From positions 1 to 5,123 of the forward strand of contig CANQEC010000195.1 of assembly GCA_947594335.1 (NCBI GenBank): 5,123 nt of DNA, read 5' to 3'. Shown piece by piece: positions 1 through 5,003 of the stretch. Source of the stretch: an uncultured Lachnospiraceae bacterium. Its GTDB lineage: Bacteria > Bacillota > Clostridia > Lachnospirales > Lachnospiraceae. Each line of letters starts with the position of its first letter. Within the stretch, counting starts at the first letter, position 1. The position numbers and the translations under genes are program-made. The notes beneath the pieces are model-generated. The model was not told the origin of the DNA. It saw only the letters and a program-made list of their open reading frames with translations, and searched no databases.

Positions 1-86
1 GGAATGATCAGTTTTTTAAGGTCGCTGTTGCTGAAGAGATAATGACTCCTGTCTGCTCTGGGCAGACCTGCAGCTGCTATTTCCAT
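1..86 (-). CDS. Probable MATE-family multidrug/cation efflux transporter, N-terminal fragment
   Basis: Only the first 28 codons are present; the gene leaves the window at the left edge. The peptide begins MEIAAAGLPRADRS and continues HYLFSNSDLKKLIIP. A short soluble head followed by 'LFSNxDLKKLIIP' is how many clostridial MATE (NorM/DinF-like) transporters start, just before their first membrane helix. MATE proteins are inner-membrane antiporters that export drugs or organic cations using sodium or proton gradients. The ATG at 84-86 was chosen because an AAAGGAG ribosome binding site (96-102) lies 9 bases upstream. It has its own probable promoter and a structured leader, so it need not be co-transcribed with the arcC-like gene. 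The family call rests on about a dozen residues and could be wrong; that a minus-strand gene starts here is more certain. Confidence 0.58.
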   Translation of the reverse strand, partial: MEIAAAGLPRADRSHYLFSNSDLKKLII

Positions 87-105
87 AGAAAGATGCTCCT
101 TTCAT

Positions 106-236
106 GCCAGCGGGGATGCCGTTTTCTTTTGAACCGCCGCTGACGTTAATCATCTCTCCGCCTGCGAGGGCGGGAGAATCCCTGAAATATAATCTGGCAG
201 ATGAAAAAGAATATGGTATTCTTTTCTTCTGCCAGA
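106..236 (-). promoter_or_regulatory. Structured 5' leader of the MATE-like gene (three consecutive hairpins)
   Basis: Read on the minus strand, three inverted repeats follow one another between the predicted start and the ribosome binding site. Hairpin A (193-236) has a stem of about 20 pairs with one mismatch and one bulge, closed by a tiny loop. Hairpin B (155-177) pairs TCTCCCGCC with GGCGGAGA with one bulged base. Hairpin C (106-144) pairs GTCAGCGG with CCGCTGGC (one G-U) and ends 3 bases before the AAAGGAG site. None has a clear T-tract, so they are not ordinary terminators. A riboswitch or translational attenuator controlling an exporter is possible; I could not match it to a riboswitch class I know. 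Confidence 0.4.
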
Positions 237-240
237 CTGT

Positions 241-269
241 ATTTTAGAAACCTTTTTGTGGAAAAGCAA
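241..269 (-). promoter_or_regulatory. Sigma-A-type promoter for the MATE-like gene
   Basis: On the minus strand a TTGCTT -35 box (264-269) is separated by exactly 17 bases from a TAAAAT -10 box (241-246). This predicts transcription starting near 234-235, right at the foot of the first leader hairpin, and a leader of about 150 bases before the ATG at 86. The arcC-like gene has the same TTGCTT -35 sequence and spacer length. The boxes are seen; activity is inferred. Confidence 0.5.
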
Positions 270-332
270 GAGTCGATCTGACGTTTTATCGCGCTGATTC
301 CGGCGCTTTTTTGCCATTTTAACGAAACCTCC

Positions 333-391
333 CTGTCCGCGCTGCAGGTCTGCGGACAGAAAGCAGAGGACTGCCTCGCATCTGTGCTTTC
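333..391. repeat. Two adjoining inverted repeats downstream of the arcC-like gene
   Basis: CTGTCCGC (333-340) and GCGGACAG (352-359) form a perfect 8-base inverted repeat with an 11-base loop. GAAAGCA (359-365) and TGCTTTC (385-391) form a second one, and the GAGG/CCTC pair inside it can extend the stem. They lie in the roughly 380 bases between the arcC-like stop codon and the MATE-like start. Neither has a U-tract, so at best they are weak or 3'-stabilising ends for the arcC-like transcript. Apart from these, the MATE promoter and its leader, I see nothing firm in this gap. Confidence 0.35.
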
Positions 392-467
392 ACAATACCT
401 ACGCCGCGCATGGAGTTTTCTGTTCTGTGCAGCTTTCGCACTGCCCGCGCCGCACGAGGGGAGCGGA

Positions 468-1394
468 TCAGGAGATTACCGTCCCGGTCTTTCCGAGATA
501 AGCATCCTTTGCCTTGTCGATGGAGGTGATGATCGCCCTGCGTCCCGGCTTCTGGGAGACGAAGTGCAGGGAGGCCTCGATCTTCGGAAGCATTTTGTTT
601 GTCCCGAACTCATTGTTTTCGATGTGAAACAGAGCTTCGGCCGGCGTCATATGCTCCAGCGGGATGGGCTCGTCCGTATTGTAATGAATGTTGACAAATT
701 CTTCGTTGGTCAGGATCATAAGGAGGTCGGCGTTCGTCATGTCCGCGAGCCTTCCGCTCACGAGATCTTTTTCGATGACGGCTCCGGCTCCTTTCAGGAC
801 GCTTCCCTGTTTGAGCACCGGGATCCCGCCGCCCCCGCAGGCGATCACGATATGCCCGGCGTCCACAAGCGTGTTGATCGCGTCGATCTCCACGATGTCA
901 AGCGGCTTTGGGGAAGCGACGATGCGCCGGAAGCCCTTTCCCGGCTCTTCGACGACATAGTTCCCCTTTTTTTCCTCGGTTTTCGCCTCTTCCTCCGTCA
1001 GATATCTTCCGATCACTTTGATCGGATGATAGAAGGATTCGTCATAGGGATCTACGGTAACCTGGGTGATAACGGTTGTGACCGTCTTGTAAATGCCGCG
1101 CTTCAGCAGTTCCGTGCGCAGGGAGTTCTGGATGTCGTATCCGATATATCCCTGACTCATTGCGGAGCAGATGGACATCGGCGCTCCGTACGTCTCATGA
1201 AATTTTGCGAATTCATTCATGGCGGTGTGGATCATGCCGACCTGCGGGGCATTGCTGTGCGTGATGATGAGCTGGCAGCCTTCCTCGACAAGATCCGCTA
1301 AGACTCCGGCGGAAAATTTAACGGCGGTCTGCTGCTCCGGAAAGGTGGTGCCGAGGGCTTTGTGCCCGAGCGCTACAACAACTTTTTTCTTCAT
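468..1394 (-). CDS. arcC: Carbamate kinase family protein (ArcC-like)
   Basis: A 308-residue protein, the usual size for carbamate kinase, a cytosolic amino-acid-kinase-fold enzyme that makes ATP from carbamoyl phosphate and ADP. Family landmarks appear in order: an N-terminal strand and loop (VVVALGHKALG, residues 5-15), THSNAPQVG, CSAMSQGYIGYDIQ, TQVTVDPYDESF, GFRRIVASPKPLDIVE, ACGGGGIPV, EKDLVSGRLA, MLPKIEAS and the final GKTGTVIS. The ATG at 1392-1394 is preferred over upstream in-frame ATGs because the mature N-terminus is MKKKVVVALG and an AAAGGA site lies about 12 bases before it. Oddities: the usual GGNAL loop reads GHKAL (Lys12 in place of Asn), and HGNGPQVG reads HSNAPQVG. This may be a divergent subfamily, so the exact substrate is less sure than the fold. 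No arcA or arcB is adjacent. It has its own promoter and no obvious terminator. Confidence 0.88.
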   Translation of the reverse strand: MKKKVVVALGHKALGTTFPEQQTAVKFSAGVLADLVEEGCQLIITHSNAPQVGMIHTAMNEFAKFHETYGAPMSICSAMSQGYIGYDIQNSLRTELLKRGIYKTVTTVITQVTVDPYDESFYHPIKVIGRYLTEEEAKTEEKKGNYVVEEPGKGFRRIVASPKPLDIVEIDAINTLVDAGHIVIACGGGGIPVLKQGSVLKGAGAVIEKDLVSGRLADMTNADLLMILTNEEFVNIHYNTDEPIPLEHMTPAEALFHIENNEFGTNKMLPKIEASLHFVSQKPGRRAIITSIDKAKDAYLGKTGTVIS

Positions 1395-1421
1395 AATTAT
1401 ATCCATTCCTTTCGCTTCGCT

Positions 1422-1459
1422 CAGGCACAAAATGTTATGAAAATGGTTTGCCGTGCCTG
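1422..1459. repeat. Inverted repeat in the arcC-like leader
   Basis: CAGGCAC (1422-1428) and GTGCCTG (1453-1459) form a perfect 7-base inverted repeat just downstream of the predicted arcC-like start site. The loop also carries AAAATG twice, 11 bases apart, about one helical turn. It could be an operator or an RNA hairpin; nothing identifies the regulator. Confidence 0.35.
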
Positions 1460-1470
1460 TTATTATTCAG

Positions 1471-1499
1471 ATTATATAATCTTCACCGAAAAAAAGCAA
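1471..1499 (-). promoter_or_regulatory. Sigma-A promoter for the arcC-like gene
   Basis: On the minus strand TTGCTT (1494-1499), a 17-base spacer and a perfect TATAAT (1471-1476) are seen. The predicted start near 1464 leaves a leader of about 70 bases. The -10 region sits inside the palindrome GATTATATAATC. The unit diverges from the nucleotidyltransferase promoter, with the two -35 boxes only about 25 bases apart. Confidence 0.68.
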
Positions 1500-1523
1500 T
1501 AGCGGGAAACGTCCAACATACAG

Positions 1524-1552
1524 TTGCAAAATGACCGGAAGCTTTATATAAT
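1524..1552 (+). promoter_or_regulatory. Sigma-A promoter for the nucleotidyltransferase gene
   Basis: TTGCAA (1524-1529), a 17-base spacer and a perfect TATAAT (1547-1552) are seen. The predicted start is near 1559, about 80 bases before the chosen ATG. It fires away from the arcC-like promoter. Confidence 0.68.
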
Positions 1553-1637
1553 GAGACGGAGGATGTACAGGCGCGCGGTGAATGTTTATGCAGGCACGCG
1601 TCCATGCGCAGAGTACGCCGGAAGGGAGAATGATCTG

Positions 1638-2582
1638 ATGGAAAAGCCGGTGCTGGTGGTCATGGCGGCAGGAATGGGAAGCCGCTATGGAGGACTGAAA
1701 CAGATGGATCCGATGGATGAGTACGGACATCTGATTATTGACTTCTCGATCTATGACGCGGTTCAGGCGGGATTTGAGAAGGTTATACTGATTGTAAAAG
1801 AAGAAAATATCCAGGATTTCCGGGAGCGTATCGGGAATCGCATTGAGCAGTATGTGCAGGTAGAGTACGCGTTTCAGAAAATGGAGCTGCCTGCCGGATA
1901 TCAGCTGCCCGAGGGCCGCACCAAACCGTTTGGAACAGGACATGCGGTGCTGAGCGGCGCGCCCCTGATCGACGGGCCCTTTGTGGTTATCAATGCGGAT
2001 GATTATTATGGAAGACATGCGTTTGAGCTCATGTACGAATTTCTCACGACACACCGGGATGATGAGAAATATCATTATGCTATGGCGGGATATCTGCTGG
2101 AAAATACGCTGACCGAGTCGGGAAGCGTGGCGCGCGGCGTGTGCGAGCGCATGAATGCCCAGGGCAGGCCGGATCAGGCGGGAGAATTTCTGTCCGGAAT
2201 CGTCGAGCGCACCCGCATTGAAAAGCGGGACGGCGGCGCGTTTTACACGGAGGACGGAGGAGAGACCTGGGTACAGATTCCCGAAGGCAGCACGGTCTCC
2301 ATGAATATGTGGGGATTTACCAGGAGCCTGCTTTGGGAGCTTTTGAATCGTTTTGTCACGTTTCTCAATGAAAATCTGGAAAAGAATCCTTTGAAATGTG
2401 AGTTTTTCCTTCCGTTTGCGGTCAATGAACTGCTGGAAGAAGGAAAGGCCGATGTGCGGGTGCTTTCGACAAGGGACCGCTGGTACGGCGTCACCTACAA
2501 AGAGGATAAGGAGAAAGTGGTCGCCGCGATCCGTGATATGAAGGCGCGCGGACTGTACCCGGAGAAGCTCTGGGAAAACTGA
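1638..2582 (+). CDS. Sugar-phosphate nucleotidyltransferase family protein
   Basis: A 314-residue cytosolic protein with a nucleotidyltransferase (GT-A-like) fold. Such enzymes join a sugar phosphate to an NTP, giving an NDP-sugar and pyrophosphate. The N-terminal signature VVMAAGMGSRYGGLKQ (residues 7-22) is the NTP-binding loop with its Arg16 and Lys21. KPFGTGHA (96-103) fits the nucleobase-recognition segment. NADDYYG (119-125) holds the metal-binding acidic pair. No left-handed beta-helix repeats follow, so a GlmU-type acetyltransferase half is absent. The start was chosen because the fold begins at KPVLVVMAAG and GGGAG (1624-1628) lies 9 bases upstream. An in-frame ATG 75 bases earlier has its GGAGG touching the start codon and adds a non-family tail. 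The sugar and nucleotide cannot be read from the sequence. The next gene starts about 250 bases on with no terminator between. Confidence 0.83.
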   Translation: MEKPVLVVMAAGMGSRYGGLKQMDPMDEYGHLIIDFSIYDAVQAGFEKVILIVKEENIQDFRERIGNRIEQYVQVEYAFQKMELPAGYQLPEGRTKPFGTGHAVLSGAPLIDGPFVVINADDYYGRHAFELMYEFLTTHRDDEKYHYAMAGYLLENTLTESGSVARGVCERMNAQGRPDQAGEFLSGIVERTRIEKRDGGAFYTEDGGETWVQIPEGSTVSMNMWGFTRSLLWELLNRFVTFLNENLEKNPLKCEFFLPFAVNELLEEGKADVRVLSTRDRWYGVTYKEDKEKVVAAIRDMKARGLYPEKLWEN

Positions 2583-2590
2583 GATTTCGC

Positions 2591-2815
2591 GGACCGGAAA
2601 ACCGGGGTATCTGAGCGGGCTGCGGAAAATAGGAACAGTCCGCGGATCAAAGATCGGCTGAGAGGGGCTGCGGAAGATGTGAGCGAACCGGAAAACCGGG
2701 GTATCGGAGCGGGCCGCAGAAAATTAGGAACAGTCCGCGGATCAAAGATCGGCTGAGACGGGCTGCGGAAGATGTGAGCGGACCAGAAAACCGGGGTTCG
2801 GGACGGACTGCGACA
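2591..2815 (+). repeat. Tandem 94/95-base direct repeat with a partial third copy
   Basis: Copy 1 (2591-2684) and copy 2 (2685-2779) abut and differ at only about six positions, one of them a single-base indel. A decayed third copy begins at 2780 and fades near 2815, just before the nitroreductase ribosome binding site. Each full copy has CCGGAAAACCGG (a 4-base stem with an AAAA loop) and a longer inverted repeat such as GCGGGCTG with CAGTCCGC, so the RNA should fold. There is no supported ORF here. The repeat fills most of the gap between the nucleotidyltransferase and nitroreductase genes. It may be a recent duplication of an intergenic element. Confidence 0.85.
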
Positions 2816-2837
2816 GATATAAAATGGAGGAAGTACG

Positions 2838-3419
2838 ATGAAAGTGAAAGAACTTGTAAAGGCAAACCGCAGTTACCGCGGATATGACGAGAGCAGGGCG
2901 GTCACAAGAGAGGAGCTTCTCGAACTGGTGGATTGCGCGCGTCTGACCGCGTCGACCGTGAATCTGCAGCCGCTGCGCTACTATCTGGCGTATGAAAAGG
3001 AAACGGTTGCCCGTATTCAGAAACTGACAAAATGGGCAAAAGGGCTTCCGGAGCTGGAACTGCCGCATCCGGGGAAATATCCGCCTGCTTTTATTGTGAT
3101 CTGCCAGGATACGAGAGTGTGGGACAATACGGCCCGGTTCCAGCGGGATGTCGGGATCGCGGCGCAGACCATGCTGCTCGCGGCGTCCGAGATGGGACTT
3201 GGCGGCTGTATGATCGGAAGTTTTCAGGCCGGGAGGATCAGCAGAGAACTGGAGCTTGCGGAATATCTGGTTCCGCTTCTTGTGGTGGCAATCGGGAAAC
3301 CGGCGGAACAGGTTGTTCTGACGGAGATCGGTTCGGCGGAATCGACCGCTTATTACCGGGATGAAAATGATGTGCATTATGTTCCCAAACGCCGTCTGGA
3401 AGATATCGTCGTTAATTAA
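2838..3419 (+). CDS. Nitroreductase family protein (FMN-dependent)
   Basis: A 193-residue protein, typical of short single-domain nitroreductases. These are usually dimeric cytosolic flavoenzymes that use NAD(P)H to reduce nitro compounds, quinones or related substrates. Visible landmarks are NRSYRGY near residues 10-16, whose Arg/Ser/Arg contact FMN phosphate in the family; STVNLQPLRYY (39-49), the usual 'NxQPW/L' segment; and DVGIAAQTMLLAASEMGLGG followed by CMIGSF (104-129), the core helix and glycine-rich flavin loop. VVAIGKPAE (149-157) is the usual late strand. The ATG follows GGAGG (2826-2830) by 7 bases, which fixes the start. The physiological substrate is unknown. It may be co-transcribed with the upstream nucleotidyltransferase, since the gap shows only a weak -10-like TATAAA. 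Confidence 0.9.
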   Translation: MKVKELVKANRSYRGYDESRAVTREELLELVDCARLTASTVNLQPLRYYLAYEKETVARIQKLTKWAKGLPELELPHPGKYPPAFIVICQDTRVWDNTARFQRDVGIAAQTMLLAASEMGLGGCMIGSFQAGRISRELELAEYLVPLLVVAIGKPAEQVVLTEIGSAESTAYYRDENDVHYVPKRRLEDIVVN

Positions 3420-3430
3420 GGCTTTCGATC

Positions 3431-3480
3431 CGGCGCCTGTCCATATATGTGTGTTACAGGCGCTGGAATATTCTAAATTT
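3431..3480 (+). terminator. Probable intrinsic terminator after the nitroreductase gene
   Basis: CGGCGCCTGT (3431-3440) pairs with ACAGGCGCTG (3456-3465), with one G-U, around a 15-base loop. It lies 12 bases after the stop codon. The tail is only moderately T-rich (TATTCTAAATTTT), so termination may be incomplete. Confidence 0.55.
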
Positions 3481-3541
3481 TCAGAAAAATCAATATAATT
3501 CTAAGATTCGAAAAAAAATTAAAAATATTTAAAAATAAATA

Positions 3542-3570
3542 TTGACAAATAGGAAAAAGAGGTATATAAT
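3542..3570 (+). promoter_or_regulatory. Perfect consensus sigma-A promoter with A/T-rich upstream tract
   Basis: TTGACA (3542-3547), a 17-base spacer and TATAAT (3565-3570) match the consensus at every position. The preceding 60 bases are nearly all A and T with phased A-runs, like an UP element. This is the strongest promoter in the window. It drives a unit without an ordinary ORF; the predicted start is near 3577. Confidence 0.88.
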
Positions 3571-3576
3571 GCAGAC

Positions 3577-3811
3577 ATAAAACAAAACGAGGTCGGGAGG
3601 GGAGTCCAATGAAAACGTAAGTTCAAATCATCTGATTTAAGGTAAGACATAAATTTGATGATGGGTTCCGAAATTATAAAAGAGAGGAAGGTACGGACCA
3701 TTGAAAAAGTAAGCGCACATTTCATATTAATACAGAAAGGCAGGTAAAGGCCAATGCACACAGAATTTTAGTGGGCGGTGTCAATGAAAAAGTTGATGCC
3801 GCTCTTTTTTT
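3577..3811 (+). ncRNA. Structured non-coding RNA, candidate raiA-type
   Basis: This roughly 235-base unit has its own perfect promoter and a strong terminator but no ordinary coding frame, so it looks like an independent RNA gene. A long internal hairpin is visible: ATCATC (3627-3632) and GATTTA (3634-3639) pair with TAAATT (3650-3655) and GATGAT (3657-3662), interrupted by a U-U mismatch and closed by the loop AGGTAAGACA. GGTC (3591-3594) can pair with GACC (3696-3699), closing a domain around it, and TTCC/GGAA (3666-3669/3686-3689) gives another short helix. A G-rich 5' core (GGTCGGGAGGGGAGTCC) and two near-copies of a CCAWTGAAAAMGTAAG motif add to the signature. It is not tmRNA, RNase P, 6S or SRP RNA by any landmark I know. 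Size, G-rich core and a separate terminator resemble the clostridial raiA RNA, but I cannot align it here. Being an RNA gene is well supported; the class is a guess at about 40%. Confidence 0.8.
3773..3811 (+). terminator. Strong intrinsic terminator of the non-coding RNA
   Basis: GGGCGGTGTCAA (3773-3784) pairs along all 12 positions (three G-U) with TTGATGCCGCTC (3793-3804) around an 8-base loop, followed by seven Ts (3805-3811). It separates the RNA gene from the spoIIIA operon. Confidence 0.92.
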
Positions 3812-3834
3812 ATGCGCAGACCAAGGTATGGAAA

Positions 3835-3857
3835 CCAGCTGCTGACGCAGCATCTGG
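3835..3857. repeat. Short hairpin between the RNA terminator and the spoIIIA promoter
   Basis: CCAG, a mismatch and TGCTG (3835-3844) pair with CAGCA, a mismatch and CTGG (3848-3857) around the loop ACG. There is no clear T-tract. It might be a back-up terminator or have no function. Confidence 0.3.
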
Positions 3858-3875
3858 GCCGCGCATTTTATCCAG

Positions 3876-3905
3876 TCATATTTGGATCGGACAGCCTCAT
3901 ATACT
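3876..3905 (+). promoter_or_regulatory. Sigma-E-type promoter of the spoIIIA operon
   Basis: TCATATT (3876-3882) matches the sigma-E -35 consensus kmATATT at every position. After a 15-base spacer, CATATACT (3898-3905) matches the -10 consensus CATACAnT at all but one position. The predicted start lies close to 3912, right before the AGAGGTGG ribosome binding site. In Bacillus subtilis spoIIIA is transcribed in the mother cell by sigma-E, so sequence and context agree. It is clearly distinct from the vegetative promoters elsewhere in the window. Confidence 0.75.
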
Positions 3906-3923
3906 GAACTAAGAGGTGGGGCT

Positions 3924-5003
3924 ATGGAACGTCAGGAACCGTACCAGCAGTTTTTTTCGTCGCATATCCGGGGAATCCTGCAAAAAAGCGGACTCAGTCA
4001 GGACGGGCTGCAGGAGATCCGCCTGAGAGCGGACAGACCGCTGCTGGTTTTGTATGAGGGAAAAGAATATGCTCTGACTGAGGAAGGAAGGCTTACCGGG
4101 GAGATCCGCAGCGGATACGTTGTCAGCAGGGAAGATCTGAGGGGAACCCTGGAATGCATTTCTGGTTATTCTCTGTACGCGTTTGATGAGGAGATGAAGC
4201 AGGGATACATCACGGTCAGCGGAGGACACAGAATAGGGATGGCAGGAAGGATTGTCATGGAAGACGGAAAAATCCGGTGTATCCGCCATATTTCTTTTCT
4301 GAATGTCCGGCTGTCGCATCAGGTGCGCGGGTGCGCAAACCGGGTGCTTCCCTGGATCATTGACAATGGAAGAGTCTGTCATACGCTCATAGTTTCCCCG
4401 CCGCGCTGCGGAAAGACGACGCTTCTGCGCGATCTGATCCGGCAGATTTCGGACGGATCGGAATATGCTCCGGGGAAGACCGTGGGAGTTGTGGATGAGC
4501 GTTCGGAACTGGGGGGATCTTTTCTCGGGATTCTTCAGAACGATCTGGGCTTGAGAACCGATGTTCTTGACTGCTGCGCGAAGGCGGAGGGGATGATGAT
4601 GCTTCTGCGCTCCATGTCGCCGCAGGTGATCGCGGTTGATGAGATCGGGAGCGAAAAAGACGGGCAGGCGATCGAGAGCGTGATCCGCTGCGGCTGCAGA
4701 CTGCTCGCCACCGCGCATGGAAATTCCCTGGAGGATATCAGGCGCAGGCCTCTGCTTTCGCGGCTCTGGGAGCAGCATTTGTTCGAACGCTACATTATCC
4801 TGGAGAACGGAAGCGTTCCCGGAGGGGTATGGACCGTCTGCGACGGTTATGGTGAAAGAATACAGAAAGGCGGGCAGAAAGAGGATGCGGCTGGCAGTGC
4901 GCACGGCGGGGATCGCCCTGATCTTTGTGTCAAGCTGTCTTCTCGGCGAGGCGGCGGAAGCCCGGCTGAGGCGGCGGTGGATGATTCTGAGAGAATTTTG
5001 TGA
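3924..5003 (+). CDS. spoIIIAA: Stage III sporulation protein AA, ATPase (C-terminally extended frame)
   Basis: SpoIIIAA is the secretion-type ATPase of the SpoIIIA-SpoIIQ channel, which links mother cell and forespore during engulfment. An N-terminal region (QEIRLRADRPLLV, then SGYSLYAFDEEMKQGYI and GGHRIGMAGR) precedes the ATPase core. The P-loop SPPRCGKTT is at residues 158-166 and Walker B VIAVDEIG at 235-242. VVDERSE and ATAHGNSLEDI are further typical segments. The ATG at 3924 follows AGAGGTGGGG closely; the frame is open a little upstream, but that part lies inside the promoter. Homologs are usually about 305-340 residues. Here the frame gives 359, and the part after about residue 312 (GYGERI) is a low-complexity tail read out of frame through spoIIIAB. 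The functional domain is intact, so the tail probably arose by stop-codon loss or reflects a sequence error. Confidence 0.93.
   Translation: MERQEPYQQFFSSHIRGILQKSGLSQDGLQEIRLRADRPLLVLYEGKEYALTEEGRLTGEIRSGYVVSREDLRGTLECISGYSLYAFDEEMKQGYITVSGGHRIGMAGRIVMEDGKIRCIRHISFLNVRLSHQVRGCANRVLPWIIDNGRVCHTLIVSPPRCGKTTLLRDLIRQISDGSEYAPGKTVGVVDERSELGGSFLGILQNDLGLRTDVLDCCAKAEGMMMLLRSMSPQVIAVDEIGSEKDGQAIESVIRCGCRLLATAHGNSLEDIRRRPLLSRLWEQHLFERYIILENGSVPGGVWTVCDGYGERIQKGGQKEDAAGSAHGGDRPDLCVKLSSRRGGGSPAEAAVDDSERIL

Noticed and set aside
384..1301. Long plus-strand open frame opposite the arcC-like gene
   Set aside because: It is antisense to a recognised carbamate kinase gene, has no family motifs, and begins at a TTG without a ribosome binding site. 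It is a codon-bias shadow.
1563..1637. In-frame upstream ATG for the nucleotidyltransferase gene
   Set aside because: Its GGAGG abuts the start codon with no spacing, and the extra 25 residues precede the normal N-terminus of the fold. ATG 1638 has a well-spaced site.
2742..3377. Minus-strand open frame over the nitroreductase gene and repeats
   Set aside because: It is antisense to a clear nitroreductase. Its tail only mirrors the tandem repeat, which is why a second frame at 2647-2865 ends alike.
3519..3761. 80-codon minus-strand open frame with hydrophobic stretches in the RNA gene region
   Set aside because: It comes from reading A/T-rich promoter DNA backwards. The promoter, terminator and hairpins on the plus strand explain the region better.
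3784..3911. 42-codon ORF starting MKKLMPLFFYAQ across the terminator
   Set aside because: It runs through the terminator stem and T-tract and into the sigma-E promoter; its hydrophobic look comes from the T-run.
4829..4855. Tiny ORF starting at ATG 4829 behind GGAGGGG in the third frame
   Set aside because: It is eight codons inside conserved spoIIIAA sequence with no sign of function; probably chance.
3909..4904. 331-codon minus-strand open frame opposite spoIIIAA
   Set aside because: The plus strand encodes SpoIIIAA with clear Walker motifs; the antisense product has no recognisable domain.
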